Shown: positions 1 to 8,322, counted from the first letter of the stretch. The stretch: 24,030 bases of DNA from Phocaeicola_A sp963652075 (GCA_963652075.1 CAVJRQ010000068.1:1-24030), one strand, 5' to 3'. Made by a program: numbers and translations. Notes: generated from the sequence alone by a model not told the origin.

Positions 1-136
1 ATTTCTTTACTTTTTAAAGTGTTAAAACGGTGTAAAGTAAATCTGTACTAAGTCACGTTGGCAGGTGCAACCGCTTGCGTTATCCGGGCGAATAGTTCCC
101 GATAAATTCGCTCATTACATTATAGCCCCAACGGCC
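1..136. other. Upstream region of lepA, no gene seen
   Basis: No open frame, tRNA or rRNA is apparent here. The first 41 bases are AT-rich and contain an inverted repeat (TTTACTTT at 6-13, AAAGTAAA at 34-41, 20-nt loop). This could be the 3' hairpin of a gene outside the window or a chance match. The gene to the left is not visible. Confidence 0.4.
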
Positions 137-166
137 TTTGTTAGTTTGGAATTTTTTCTACCTTTG
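137..166 (+). promoter_or_regulatory. Bacteroidetes-type promoter for lepA
   Basis: TTTG at 137-140 and TACCTTTG at 159-166 match the Bacteroides sigma-ABfr pattern (TTTG, then TAnnTTTG) with an 18-bp spacer, one base short of the usual 19-21. Transcription would start near 173. That leaves a leader of about 19 nt before the ATG at 192 and rules out the upstream ATG at 138. Confidence 0.65.
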
Positions 167-191
167 CAACACGAAAGTAAGAAGAACCTAC

Positions 192-1973
192 ATGAAGAAT
201 ATTCGCAATTTTTGCATAATAGCTCATATTGACCACGGTAAGTCTACCTTGGCTGACAGATTGTTGGAATACACGCACACCATCCAGGTCACGGAAGGAC
301 AAATGCTCGACGACATGGACCTGGAACGCGAGCGAGGCATTACCATCAAAAGCCACGCCATACAGATGGAGTACACCTACAACGGGGAGAAGTACATCCT
401 CAACCTCATCGATACTCCGGGACACGTGGACTTCTCCTACGAGGTGTCCCGTTCCATTGCCGCCTGCGAGGGCGCGCTGCTGATTGTGGACGCGTCGCAA
501 GGTGTACAGGCACAGACTATTTCCAACCTCTATATGGCTATCGACCACGATTTGGAAATCATTCCCGTCATCAACAAGTGTGACATGGCCAGTGCCATGC
601 CCGATGAGGTGGAGGACGAAATCGTGGAACTGTTGGGTTGCGACCGCGGAGACATCATCCGTGCGTCGGGCAAAACCGGCATGGGGGTGGAGGAGATTCT
701 GAATGCCGTAGTGGAACGCATCCCGCATCCTGTCGGTGATGAACAGGCTCCGCTGCAATGTTTGATTTTCGACTCCGTGTTCAACTCCTTCCGTGGCATC
801 ATCGCTTACTTCAAGATAGAAAACGGCGTGATTCGTACGGGAGACAAGGTGAAGTTCTTCAACACGGGCAAGGAGTACATTGCCGATGAGATTGGCGTGC
901 TGAAGATGGACATGATTCCACGCAACGAACTGCGCACGGGCGACGTGGGCTACATCATCTCCGGCATCAAGACTTCGCGCGAGGTGAAGGTCGGTGACAC
1001 AATCACGCACATCGCCAACCCTTGTAGCGAGGCAATCTCCGGGTTTGAAGAGGTGAAGCCGATGGTGTTTGCCGGTGTCTACCCCATAGAGACCGAAGAT
1101 TTTGAGGACTTGCGCTCGTCGCTTGAGAAGCTGCAGCTGAATGACGCGTCGCTCACTTTCCAGCCGGAATCGTCCGTCGCGTTGGGCTTCGGTTTCCGTT
1201 GCGGCTTTCTCGGACTGCTCCACATGGAGATTGTGCAGGAACGGCTCGACCGGGAGTTCAACATGAATGTCATCACCACGGTGCCCAACGTGTCGTACCA
1301 GATATATGACAAACAGGGTCACATGACGGAGGTGCACAACCCCGGTGGAATGCCGGACCCAACACTGATTGACCACATCGAAGAACCCTACATCAACGCG
1401 TCCGTCATTACCACGACCGATTACATCGGTCCCATCATGACGCTCTGCCTGAGCAAGCGGGGCGAACTGGCCAAGCAGGAGTACATTTCCGGCAACCGCA
1501 TGGAACTGCACTACAAGATGCCGCTGGGCGAGATTGTCATCGACTTCTACGACAAGCTGAAGAGTATCTCCAAAGGCTACGCTTCGTTTGATTATCATCC
1601 GGCAGGTTTCCGACCTTCCAAACTGGTGAAGCTGGACATCTTGTTGAACGGCGAACCCGTTGACGCGCTCTCTACGCTGACCCATGTGGACAATGCTTAC
1701 GAACTGGGACGACGCATGTGCGAGAAACTGAAAGATCTCATCCCGCGGCAACAGTTCGAGATTGCTATCCAGGCCGCTATCGGTGCCAAGATTATTGCGC
1801 GCGAAACCATCAAGGCCGTCCGTAAGGACGTGACCGCCAAGTGCTACGGCGGCGATGTGAGCCGTAAGCGCAAACTGTTGGAGAAGCAGAAGAAGGGTAA
1901 GAAACGAATGAAACAGATTGGTAACGTCGAGGTGCCGCAAAAAGCCTTCTTGGCGGTGCTGAAACTTGATTGA
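192..1973 (+). CDS. lepA: Elongation factor 4 (LepA), translational GTPase
   Basis: This is a 593-aa protein, the normal length for LepA/EF4, a ribosome-associated GTPase linked to translation fidelity and ribosome back-translocation or assembly. All GTPase motifs are visible: G1 AHIDHGKST (11-19), G2 with RGITI (48-52), G3 DTPGH (74-78) and G4 NKCD (128-131). They are followed by EF-G-like domains and the lysine-rich LepA-specific C-terminus (SRKRKLLEKQKKGKKRMK near the end). The frame opens at 138, but the ATG at 192 is chosen for three reasons: family members start with MKNIRNFCIIAHIDHGK, the promoter -7 box lies at 159-166, and the upstream 18 residues look non-coding. A Crp/Fnr-type gene starts 6 nt after its stop, so the two are probably cotranscribed. 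Confidence 0.97.
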   Translation: MKNIRNFCIIAHIDHGKSTLADRLLEYTHTIQVTEGQMLDDMDLERERGITIKSHAIQMEYTYNGEKYILNLIDTPGHVDFSYEVSRSIAACEGALLIVDASQGVQAQTISNLYMAIDHDLEIIPVINKCDMASAMPDEVEDEIVELLGCDRGDIIRASGKTGMGVEEILNAVVERIPHPVGDEQAPLQCLIFDSVFNSFRGIIAYFKIENGVIRTGDKVKFFNTGKEYIADEIGVLKMDMIPRNELRTGDVGYIISGIKTSREVKVGDTITHIANPCSEAISGFEEVKPMVFAGVYPIETEDFEDLRSSLEKLQLNDASLTFQPESSVALGFGFRCGFLGLLHMEIVQERLDREFNMNVITTVPNVSYQIYDKQGHMTEVHNPGGMPDPTLIDHIEEPYINASVITTTDYIGPIMTLCLSKRGELAKQEYISGNRMELHYKMPLGEIVIDFYDKLKSISKGYASFDYHPAGFRPSKLVKLDILLNGEPVDALSTLTHVDNAYELGRRMCEKLKDLIPRQQFEIAIQAAIGAKIIARETIKAVRKDVTAKCYGGDVSRKRKLLEKQKKGKKRMKQIGNVEVPQKAFLAVLKLD

Positions 1974-1979
1974 CGTAAG

Positions 1980-2558
1980 ATGGACAAGAAGAGAGACATA
2001 GCCGAAATGATTTCTGACAAGTACTTTAAGCTGTCGCGTCAGAACAGGGAGAGATTGGCTATGGTTTTGGTTCCTTTCAAACTGAAGAAGGGCGAGAAAC
2101 TGGTCGATAGGGGAGAACGGTGCAACTACATCTACTTTATCGAGAAGGGTATCGTGCGTCAGTACTACTTCAAGTACAACAAAGACCTTACCGAACATTT
2201 CGCTTGTGAGGGCGATATGCTTACGTGCATCGAGAGTTTTTGGCTGAAACAGCCTTCACAACTGATGATAGAGACCTTGGAGAATACCGCTTCATGGGGC
2301 ATTTCGTATGACGACTGGATGACGCTGACCGAAGAGTCAAGAGAGATTGACCTGCTCTATCGTCACATCTTGGAGATGGGGCTGATTCTGTCCCAACAGA
2401 AAGCCGATATGCTCCGCTTTGAACCTGCCCATGTCCGCTACAACCGTCTGTTGGAATCCAGTCCGCAGATTCTGCAGCGTGTCCCCTTGGTGCACATCGC
2501 CTCCTACCTGCAGATGACTCCGGAAACCTTGAGTCGTGTCCGCTCCGGACAGATGTAG
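1980..2558 (+). CDS. Crp/Fnr family transcriptional regulator
   Basis: This 192-aa protein has an N-terminal cyclic-nucleotide-binding-like beta-barrel (about 20-115; note GEKLVDRGERCNYIYFIEKGIVRQYY). It ends in a short winged-helix region (about 140-190) whose VPLVHIASYLQMTPETLSRVR segment is the typical recognition-helix region of Bacteroidetes Crp/Fnr proteins. It lacks the Cys set of oxygen-sensing Fnr. The barrel also lacks a clear RxS cAMP-phosphate-binding motif, so cAMP sensing should not be assumed. The gene starts 6 nt after lepA without a promoter of its own, suggesting cotranscription. Target genes and effector are not deducible from the sequence. Confidence 0.88.
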   Translation: MDKKRDIAEMISDKYFKLSRQNRERLAMVLVPFKLKKGEKLVDRGERCNYIYFIEKGIVRQYYFKYNKDLTEHFACEGDMLTCIESFWLKQPSQLMIETLENTASWGISYDDWMTLTEESREIDLLYRHILEMGLILSQQKADMLRFEPAHVRYNRLLESSPQILQRVPLVHIASYLQMTPETLSRVRSGQM

Positions 2559-2572
2559 GGTGGGTATAAGAA

Positions 2573-2607
2573 ACGGAGCAAGGAACTGGTGTGTCCGCTT
2601 GCTCCGT
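2573..2607. terminator. Bidirectional hairpin between convergent genes
   Basis: A perfect 10-bp inverted repeat (ACGGAGCAAG at 2573-2582, CTTGCTCCGT at 2598-2607) with a 15-nt loop sits 14 nt after the Crp/Fnr stop and 28 nt from the end of the convergent acyl-CoA synthetase gene. A short T run follows at 2633-2637 on the plus strand, but it is not directly adjacent. The likely role is to terminate or insulate both converging transcripts. Confidence 0.6.
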
Positions 2608-2635
2608 CAGTAGTTTGTCTAATCGGAAATCCTTT

Positions 2636-4291
2636 TTAGATGGCGTCTTTGTAGAGGAAACGCTTGATGCTCTTCTTAGGAGTCTTCTCAAACTCTTCCT
2701 TAAATACTTTCATGCCGGAGAGCTGGGAGTAGGCGGGGAGCATTGCGTTCAGTGCGGTACGGTTATCCTCCATGATGCGCTCAATCTCCTCATCGCTGAG
2801 GTTCTGGGCGTTGGCCTCGTCGTAATCGGGGTGAACCAAACCATAGAGCTTGGCCTCCTTTTGGATTACGATGGACTCGGCTACGAGAGGCAGACCGTTG
2901 AGCTTCTCCTCAATCTCCTCGGGGTAGATGTTCTGTCCCGACGGACCCAGCAGCATGTTCTTGCTACGTCCTTTGATGAAGACATTGCCTTCGGCATCGA
3001 TGACACCCAAGTCACCCGTATGCAGCCATCCGTCCTTGTCGAGCACTTCGGCCGTCGCCTCGGGATTCTTGTAGTAGCCCAGCATCACGTTCTGTCCTTT
3101 GCAGACGATTTCTCCCACTTCGTGTTGCGGGTCGTTGCTCAGCACCTTCACCTGCATTCGTTGCACGGCCTTGCCGCAGGAGTTCGGAGCGAAACGTTTC
3201 CAGTCTTCGTAGCAGATGATGGGTGCGCACTCTGTCATTCCATATCCAACGGTGTAGGGGAAATCAATCATCTTCAAGAAGTTCTCCACGTCGGGGTTGA
3301 AGGCGGCTCCGCCGACAATCACCTCGTAGAACTTGCCTCCGAAAGCGTTGATAACCTGCTCGCGAACCGTAGTCTTTATCTTGTCGTTGATGATAGGCAC
3401 CTTGAGCAGAATCTTCATCGTAGGAGTCTGTAGCTTAGGCAACACGTTCTTCTTGATAATCTTTTCGATAATCAACGGAACGGCGATGATAATGTTGGGC
3501 TTGATATCGGCGAATGCCTGGAATACAATTTTCGGGCTGGGTATGCGTGTGAGGAAAAAGATGTGGCAACCGACGGTGAACTCATAGAGGAATTCAAAGG
3601 CAAGTCCGTACATGTGTGCCATCGGGAGCATGGAAATCAGCTTGGAACCCGGTTTGAGATTCAGCACTTCATAGGCGAACATCATGTTCGAGGTGAGTGC
3701 CCTATAAGGAATCATCACACCCTTGGACATGCTCGTCGTTCCGGAAGTGTAGTTTATCAAGGCCAACTCATCGGGCGAGTCCTTGTAGTAGCTTACATGT
3801 TCCTTTCTGAAGTTCTTCGGGTATTTCTTTCCGAACATCTCGTTGAGGTGCTCACGTGCGTAGGTCAATCTCTCGGTACGCGACACCAACAGCGAGTAGT
3901 CATTGATTAGGATGATGCCTTCGAGGTCCGGCATTTGGTCGGCATCCAACTCCGGCCACACCATGTCACCGACCAACAGGATCTTGGCATCGGAATGGTT
4001 GACCAAATGGTGGATGTTCTCCGCTTTGAACTCGTGAAGGATAGGCACTGCCACCGCTCCGTAGGTGACGATTGCCAAAAACGCCGAGCCCCAATAGGAA
4101 CTGTTGCGTCCGCAGATGGCTATCTTGTCACCCTTGACTACGCCACTCGCTTCGAACATGATATGCAGTTTCTCTATCTTTCGGGCTACGTCCCTGTATT
4201 GTAATGTCGAGCCGTTATAATCGGTCAGAGCATCCAAATCCCAGTGCTCCTTTATTCCCTTCTCAATGTAGGCAATAAAACTTTCTTCCAT
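2636..4291 (-). CDS. AMP-forming acyl-CoA synthetase (long-chain fatty-acid-CoA ligase type)
   Basis: A 551-aa ANL-superfamily enzyme that would activate a fatty or other carboxylic acid to an acyl-adenylate and transfer it to CoA. Core motifs are in order: P-loop YTSGTTSMSKG (181-191), YGMTECAP (350-357), adenylate-binding GWLHTGD (421-427), hinge GRSKNM (441-446), and a C-terminal lysine in the KTPKKSIKRF segment as expected for the catalytic A10 Lys. Sequence character (YEEFTVGCHIFF-like region, PSGQNIYPEEIE) resembles bacterial long-chain acyl-CoA ligases (FadD-like/FAA1-type), but the substrate cannot be fixed. It is monocistronic: it has its own promoter at 4320-4350, converges on the Crp/Fnr gene, and lies behind a hairpin that ends the upstream yggS unit. 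No beta-oxidation genes are nearby, so a role in recycling lipids or making phospholipids is as plausible as degradation. Confidence 0.92.
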   Translation of the reverse strand: MEESFIAYIEKGIKEHWDLDALTDYNGSTLQYRDVARKIEKLHIMFEASGVVKGDKIAICGRNSSYWGSAFLAIVTYGAVAVPILHEFKAENIHHLVNHSDAKILLVGDMVWPELDADQMPDLEGIILINDYSLLVSRTERLTYAREHLNEMFGKKYPKNFRKEHVSYYKDSPDELALINYTSGTTSMSKGVMIPYRALTSNMMFAYEVLNLKPGSKLISMLPMAHMYGLAFEFLYEFTVGCHIFFLTRIPSPKIVFQAFADIKPNIIIAVPLIIEKIIKKNVLPKLQTPTMKILLKVPIINDKIKTTVREQVINAFGGKFYEVIVGGAAFNPDVENFLKMIDFPYTVGYGMTECAPIICYEDWKRFAPNSCGKAVQRMQVKVLSNDPQHEVGEIVCKGQNVMLGYYKNPEATAEVLDKDGWLHTGDLGVIDAEGNVFIKGRSKNMLLGPSGQNIYPEEIEEKLNGLPLVAESIVIQKEAKLYGLVHPDYDEANAQNLSDEEIERIMEDNRTALNAMLPAYSQLSGMKVFKEEFEKTPKKSIKRFLYKDAI

Positions 4292-4319
4292 ACTATTGCA
4301 CAGTTAAACTTAATTTGTG

Positions 4320-4350
4320 CAAAGATAGGTCTTAATACATAACCAGCAAA
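4320..4350 (-). promoter_or_regulatory. Promoter of the acyl-CoA synthetase gene
   Basis: On the minus strand, TATCTTTG (complement of CAAAGATA at 4320-4327) is preceded at a 19-bp spacer by TTTG (complement of CAAA at 4347-4350). This is an exact match to the Bacteroides TTTG-N19-TAnnTTTG pattern. It lies 28 bp upstream of the ATG at 4291. Confidence 0.75.
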
Positions 4351-4414
4351 CATTTTCTTCCATTAAAACGCTTTTAGGTGAAAAAAGAACACTTTTTCTC
4401 TACTATTGTCTATA

Positions 4415-4459
4415 GAATACGCCAAGAGGGAACTCGATGGAATCCCTCTTGGCGTATTC
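4415..4459 (-). terminator. Strong hairpin downstream of yggS
   Basis: Perfect 17-bp inverted repeat: left arm 4415-4431, right arm 4443-4459, 11-nt loop. The arms carry CGCCAAGAGGG and its complement. It lies 29 nt after the yggS stop. In the minus direction the hairpin is followed by an AT-rich stretch, but an uninterrupted T run only appears further on (complement of 4381-4386). It therefore works best as a 3'-end stabiliser or terminator for the DUF4494-yggS transcript. Confidence 0.7.
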
Positions 4460-4488
4460 AGTATCGTGAATGAACTTCCGCAGTGGAG

Positions 4489-5163
4489 TTATTTGTAGAT
4501 ACGGTCACCGAAAATCTTGCTGCCTACACGCACCAACGAAGCACCGGCCTGGATGGCGATGGGGTAGTCGTGGCTCATACCCATGGAGAGCTCTTTGAAT
4601 GCGGGATCTTGACTGAAGTACTCCTCCTTTACCTTATTATAATAGGAGTGGAGCGTCTCGAACTCCGCACGGATTTGCTTCTCGTCGTCCACATTGCTGG
4701 CCATGCCCATCAGTCCGCAGATGCTCACATGGCTCAGGGTCTTCCATTCGCCGGCCTGCAGCATTTCGGTACACTCCTCTTCGGAGAAGCCGAACTTGGT
4801 CTCCTCCGTAGCGATGTGCATCTGCAGCAAGCAGGGAATCACCCGTCCGCACTTCTCGGCCTGACGGTCAATCTCGGTCAGCAGCTTGTAGCTGTCCACG
4901 CTGTGGATAAGTGAGATGAATGGTGCGATGTATTTAATCTTGTTGCTCTGCAGGTGTCCGATGAAATGCCACTCGATGTCTTTCGGCAACGCCTCCTGTT
5001 TGGCGACGAGTTCCTGGGCCTTGCTTTCACCGAACACCCGATGACCGCATGCGTACGCCTCTTCGATGGATTCCATCGGTTGGTATTTCGACACGGCAAC
5101 GAGGCGCACCGACGGTGGGAGTTCCGCCTTTACCGCTTGCAGATTATGTGCGATGTCAGTCAT
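4489..5163 (-). CDS. yggS: YggS-family PLP-binding homeostasis protein
   Basis: A 224-aa protein of the YggS/PROSC (COG0325) family, single-domain alanine-racemase-fold proteins that bind PLP and maintain vitamin B6 and amino-acid homeostasis without a known catalytic reaction. The PLP lysine is K26 in LVAVSKYQP. Other family signatures are FGESKAQEL, EWHFIGHLQSNK, the GLMGMAS segment and the C-terminal LSMGMSHDYPIAIQAGASLVRVGSKIFG, which binds the phosphate of PLP. Length is normal for the family. It starts 12 nt after the DUF4494 gene stop and is followed by a strong hairpin, so the pair forms a two-gene operon. The E. coli symbol is used by homology. Confidence 0.94.
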   Translation of the reverse strand: MTDIAHNLQAVKAELPPSVRLVAVSKYQPMESIEEAYACGHRVFGESKAQELVAKQEALPKDIEWHFIGHLQSNKIKYIAPFISLIHSVDSYKLLTEIDRQAEKCGRVIPCLLQMHIATEETKFGFSEEECTEMLQAGEWKTLSHVSICGLMGMASNVDDEKQIRAEFETLHSYYNKVKEEYFSQDPAFKELSMGMSHDYPIAIQAGASLVRVGSKIFGDRIYK

Positions 5164-5175
5164 GGTTGCGTGGGT

Positions 5176-5658
5176 TTACAGGGTCTGGCCGGCTTCGGGG
5201 AACTCGGGTTTCACGTCCGGCTCCGCTTCGTAAGGGTAAACGTCCATAATCATGGTCTCGCTGATGGAGGCGATGGAGTAGTCTGCCATCGTGCCTTTCA
5301 TTCCCTCGTCCAGCTTCTTCACCGCATCGCGCAGGTCTGCGGCTTGTACCAGTATCTGTGTGGCGGTCTTCTTCTCCGCTCCGCTCTTCTCGTCCAGCGT
5401 GATGAAGTAGAGCTTGCATTTGAACCAGCGGTCGGCGGCTTCTTCGTCGGATGCAAAGAGCTCGCTGTAGTTGGCGCGCTTGATGTCCGAAACGGTAAAC
5501 TCTCCGCTGATGAAGGGGGTCATCTCTTCGATGATTCGTTTCTCCGCCTCGGTGAAGCTCAAAGCGTCCACCAAGTAGGGTTCTGTCACTTTCTTATTGA
5601 GTCCGTTTTCCAAGGTCTTCTCGTAACGGATCTTGCATTCAAACCAGTTGTGCATCAT
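5176..5658 (-). CDS. DUF4494 domain-containing protein
   Basis: A 160-aa soluble protein beginning MMHNWFECKIRYEKT. That opening is characteristic of the Bacteroidetes DUF4494 family, whose biochemical role is unknown. There is no signal peptide or membrane segment. The sequence reads as two related halves: an FECKIRYEKTLENGLNKKVTEPYLVDALSFTEAEKRI half and an FKCKLYFITLDEKSGAEKKTATQILVQAADLRDAVKKL half. Both go from an aromatic-x-CK strand to a helix, so an internal duplication is likely. The second Met (5655) is an equally good start. It is the first gene of a pair with yggS. Confidence 0.85.
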   Translation of the reverse strand: MMHNWFECKIRYEKTLENGLNKKVTEPYLVDALSFTEAEKRIIEEMTPFISGEFTVSDIKRANYSELFASDEEAADRWFKCKLYFITLDEKSGAEKKTATQILVQAADLRDAVKKLDEGMKGTMADYSIASISETMIMDVYPYEAEPDVKPEFPEAGQTL

Positions 5659-5725
5659 AATGATTAATGAAATTACATTTAATTGTTTCCGTGAAACGGT
5701 CTGTCTTTTTGTTTCTTTCGGGGAG

Positions 5726-5733
5726 CAAACTTA
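5726..5733 (-). promoter_or_regulatory. Probable -7 box of the DUF4494-yggS operon
   Basis: CAAACTTA on the plus strand reads TAAGTTTG on the minus strand, matching TAnnTTTG, 67 bp upstream of the DUF4494 start. No convincing TTTG is seen at the expected upstream distance. Confidence 0.45.
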
Positions 5734-5804
5734 CACAATTATTTCCACAACGATAACGAAAAAGGGCGACGAAGATTCTTTTTCCTATTTTATCGGGATT
5801 TTTG

Positions 5805-5835
5805 TTTGTCCGTTGGGGGCGATGAGCTATCTTTG
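5805..5835 (+). promoter_or_regulatory. Promoter of the aminotransferase-permease operon
   Basis: TTTG (5805-5808), a 19-bp spacer and TATCTTTG (5828-5835) form a textbook Bacteroides promoter. Expected transcription start is near 5842. This rejects the in-frame upstream ATG at 5806 and supports the ATG at 5869. Confidence 0.8.
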
Positions 5836-5868
5836 CATGATGTATTAACAATAACAACTGCTAAGAAC

Positions 5869-7068
5869 ATGCCACAAATCTCTATTCGCGGAGTTGAAAT
5901 GCCGGCTTCACCCATCCGGAAACTGGCTCCGCTTGCTGAAGCCGCCAAACGGAAAGGGATACACGTCTATCATCTGAATATCGGACAGCCGGACCTGCCC
6001 ACGCCGGAAGTGGCGTTGGATGCCATACGAAGCATCGACCGCAAGATGTTGGAGTATAGCCCGAGTGACGGATTCCTCAGCTATCGGCAAAAACTGACAG
6101 GCTACTACAAGAAATATGATATCAACCTCACTCCGGAAGACATTATCATCACTTCGGGTGGTTCCGAAGCGGTGCTGTTCGCTTTCATGTCATGTCTGAA
6201 CCCTGGTGATGAAATCATCGTTCCTGAACCGGCCTACGCCAACTACATGGCGTTCGCCATCTCTGCCGGAGCGGTGATACGTACCATCACTACCACCATC
6301 GATGAGGGCTTCTCGCTCCCGAAGGTGGAAAAGTTCGAGGAGCTTATCAACGAGCGTACCAAGGCAATCCTCATCTGTAACCCCAACAACCCGACGGGCT
6401 ACCTCTACACGCGCCGTGAGATGAACCAGATTCGTGACTTGGTGAAGAAGTACGACCTCTTCCTTTTCTCGGACGAAGTCTACCGTGAGTTCATCTACAC
6501 GGGTTCGCCCTACATCTCCGCCTGCCACTTGGAAGGCATCGAACAGAACGTGGTGCTCATCGACTCCGTGTCGAAACGTTATTCGGAGTGCGGCATCCGT
6601 GTGGGCGCGTTGATTACCAAGAACAAACAAATCCGTCAGACCGTGATGAAGTTCTGTCAGGCTCGTCTGAGCCCTCCTTTGATAGGACAGATTGCCGCGG
6701 AAGCGTCGCTGGAGACTCCGGAGACTTACATGCGCGAGGTGTACGATGAGTACGTGGAACGCCGTAAGTGCTTGATTGACGGACTGAACCGCATACCGGG
6801 CGTTTACTCGCCAATCCCCATGGGAGCTTTCTACACGGTAGCCCGTCTGCCGGTGGACGACACCGAGAAATTCTGCGCATGGTGCTTGTCTGAGTTCAAC
6901 TACGAGAACGAAACGGTGATGATGGCACCCGCTTCCGGATTCTACACCACGCCAGGTGCGGGCAAGGATGAGGTGCGTATAGCCTACGTTCTGAAGAAAG
7001 AAGATTTGATACGGGCTCTGTTCGTCTTGCAGAAAGCGCTGGAGGCTTACCCGGGAAGAACCAAGTGA
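5869..7068 (+). CDS. PLP-dependent aminotransferase, class I/II (AspC-like fold type I)
   Basis: A 399-aa fold-type-I aminotransferase. Visible active-site elements are the GGSEA phosphate-binding loop (97-101), NPNNPTG (171-177), D202 and Y205 in SDEVYREF, the PLP lysine K236 in SVSKRYSECGIRVG, and R244. The family transfers the amino group of aspartate, alanine or aromatic amino acids to 2-oxoglutarate. The exact substrate is not determined, although similar proteins are usually annotated as aspartate aminotransferase. The start at 5869 is chosen because the promoter -7 element is at 5828-5835, so the open frame upstream is untranscribed, and because MPQISIRGVEMPASPIRKL is the natural N-terminus. 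A LolC/E-FtsX type permease gene begins 4 nt after its stop, so the two are likely translationally coupled despite unrelated functions. Confidence 0.93.
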   Translation: MPQISIRGVEMPASPIRKLAPLAEAAKRKGIHVYHLNIGQPDLPTPEVALDAIRSIDRKMLEYSPSDGFLSYRQKLTGYYKKYDINLTPEDIIITSGGSEAVLFAFMSCLNPGDEIIVPEPAYANYMAFAISAGAVIRTITTTIDEGFSLPKVEKFEELINERTKAILICNPNNPTGYLYTRREMNQIRDLVKKYDLFLFSDEVYREFIYTGSPYISACHLEGIEQNVVLIDSVSKRYSECGIRVGALITKNKQIRQTVMKFCQARLSPPLIGQIAAEASLETPETYMREVYDEYVERRKCLIDGLNRIPGVYSPIPMGAFYTVARLPVDDTEKFCAWCLSEFNYENETVMMAPASGFYTTPGAGKDEVRIAYVLKKEDLIRALFVLQKALEAYPGRTK

Positions 7069-7072
7069 CTGC

Positions 7073-8320
7073 ATGAACTTTGAGTTTTTCATAGCCAAAC
7101 GAATCTATTTCAAAAGCGAAGGAAATAAACGACAGATAGCCAAACCTGCCATACGCATTGCCACCATAGGTATGGCGTTGGGTTTGGTCGTCATGATTGT
7201 GTCGCTCTGCGTGGTGATGGGTTTCAAGCGCGAGGTGCGTTCCAAGGTCATCGGTCTCACCTCGCACATCCAGGTGAGCAACTACTTCAGCGGACAGTCG
7301 TACGAAACGTTGCCCATTGCCGCCACGGACAGCCTGCTCTCGGCTCTCCAGTCCACGGACGGTGTCAGCCACGTGCAGCGCTATACCACCAAGTTGGGAC
7401 TCATCAAGACCGACACGCAATTTCAAGGAATCATCTATAAAGGAATAGGGCAGGAGTACGACCTCTCGTTCCTGCGGCATTGTCTGGTGGAGGGCGAAAT
7501 CCCTGCCTTCACGGACTCCGCCGCTTCCAACAAGGTGTTGCTCTCCAAGGCTTTGGCGGACAAACTGCAACTCCGTCTCGGGGATGCCGTCTACACCTAT
7601 TACTTACAGAAGGACGTGCGTGTGCGCAAGCTCACCGTTGCCGGCATCTACCGAACCAACTTCTCCGATTACGACAACCTCTTCCTCATTGGCGACCTCT
7701 ACACCGCTACGCGGCTCAACCGTTGGAATGCCGACCAGGTCAGTGGCGTGGAACTGCAGTTGGCGGATTTCGATAGGTTGGACGAGGTGTCGATGGCTGT
7801 GGGGAATCGGCTCAGAGGTGCTGAAGACCACTACGGAAACAACTACTTTTCGCAGACCGTGGTAGAGTTGAATCCTCAACTCTTTGCCTGGCTCAGCGTA
7901 CTCGACCTGAATGTATGGGTCATTCTGATACTCATGATGGGCGTGGCGGGCTTCTCCATGATTTCCGGGTTGCTCATCATCATCCTCGAACGTACCAACA
8001 TGATTGGTGTGCTCAAGGCCTTGGGCGGAAGCAACGGATCCATCCAGCGTGTTTTTCTCTACTTCTCCGCTTTCATCATCGGCAAGGGGATGTTTTGGGG
8101 TAACGTTGTCGGGCTGACGCTCTGCTTCGTGCAGTGGAAGTGGCAGCTGGTGAAACTCGACCCTGCCAACTACTACATCGATGCCGTGCCCGTCTACTTC
8201 AACCCTTACACTTGGCTGCTCCTCAACGTGGGCGCTTTCATCGTGTCGATTCTGATTCTGGTAGGTCCATCCTTCTTGATTTCCAACATCAAGCCAGCCA
8301 AATCCATTCGGTTCGAATAA
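7073..8320 (+). CDS. ABC transporter permease of the FtsX/LolC-LolE (MacB-like) family
   Basis: A 415-aa inner-membrane protein with the type VII ABC layout. A short cytoplasmic N-terminus is followed by TM1 (about 28-50, IATIGMALGLVVMIVSLCVV), a large periplasmic MacB_PCD-like domain (about 52-275), then three TM segments (about 281-304, 324-350 and 382-404) forming the FtsX domain. The ERTNMIGVLKALGGSNGSIQRVF stretch between TM2 and TM3 is the coupling helix that contacts the ATPase. This architecture fits lipoprotein-releasing LolC/E proteins, which feed lipoproteins to the outer membrane. No partner ATPase adjoins it, so the partner must be encoded elsewhere (the ftsE-like gene at 10928-11620 is a conceivable but unproven candidate). 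It is cotranscribed with the aminotransferase and converges on lysA. Confidence 0.9.
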   Translation: MNFEFFIAKRIYFKSEGNKRQIAKPAIRIATIGMALGLVVMIVSLCVVMGFKREVRSKVIGLTSHIQVSNYFSGQSYETLPIAATDSLLSALQSTDGVSHVQRYTTKLGLIKTDTQFQGIIYKGIGQEYDLSFLRHCLVEGEIPAFTDSAASNKVLLSKALADKLQLRLGDAVYTYYLQKDVRVRKLTVAGIYRTNFSDYDNLFLIGDLYTATRLNRWNADQVSGVELQLADFDRLDEVSMAVGNRLRGAEDHYGNNYFSQTVVELNPQLFAWLSVLDLNVWVILILMMGVAGFSMISGLLIIILERTNMIGVLKALGGSNGSIQRVFLYFSAFIIGKGMFWGNVVGLTLCFVQWKWQLVKLDPANYYIDAVPVYFNPYTWLLLNVGAFIVSILILVGPSFLISNIKPAKSIRFE

Positions 8321-8322
8321 GA

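Noticed and set aside
141..2198. Very long open frame (685 codons) on the strand opposite lepA
   Set aside because: It is the mirror of lepA codon usage. The translation is His/Val/Leu-rich with no recognisable motif, and lepA is certain on the plus strand.
2591..3433. 280-codon plus-strand frame across the acyl-CoA synthetase
   Set aside because: Antisense shadow of a clearly recognised enzyme. The translation has no domain or signal.
6190..7098. 302-codon minus-strand frame opposite the aminotransferase
   Set aside because: The aminotransferase has all active-site motifs and a promoter. The opposite frame has neither.
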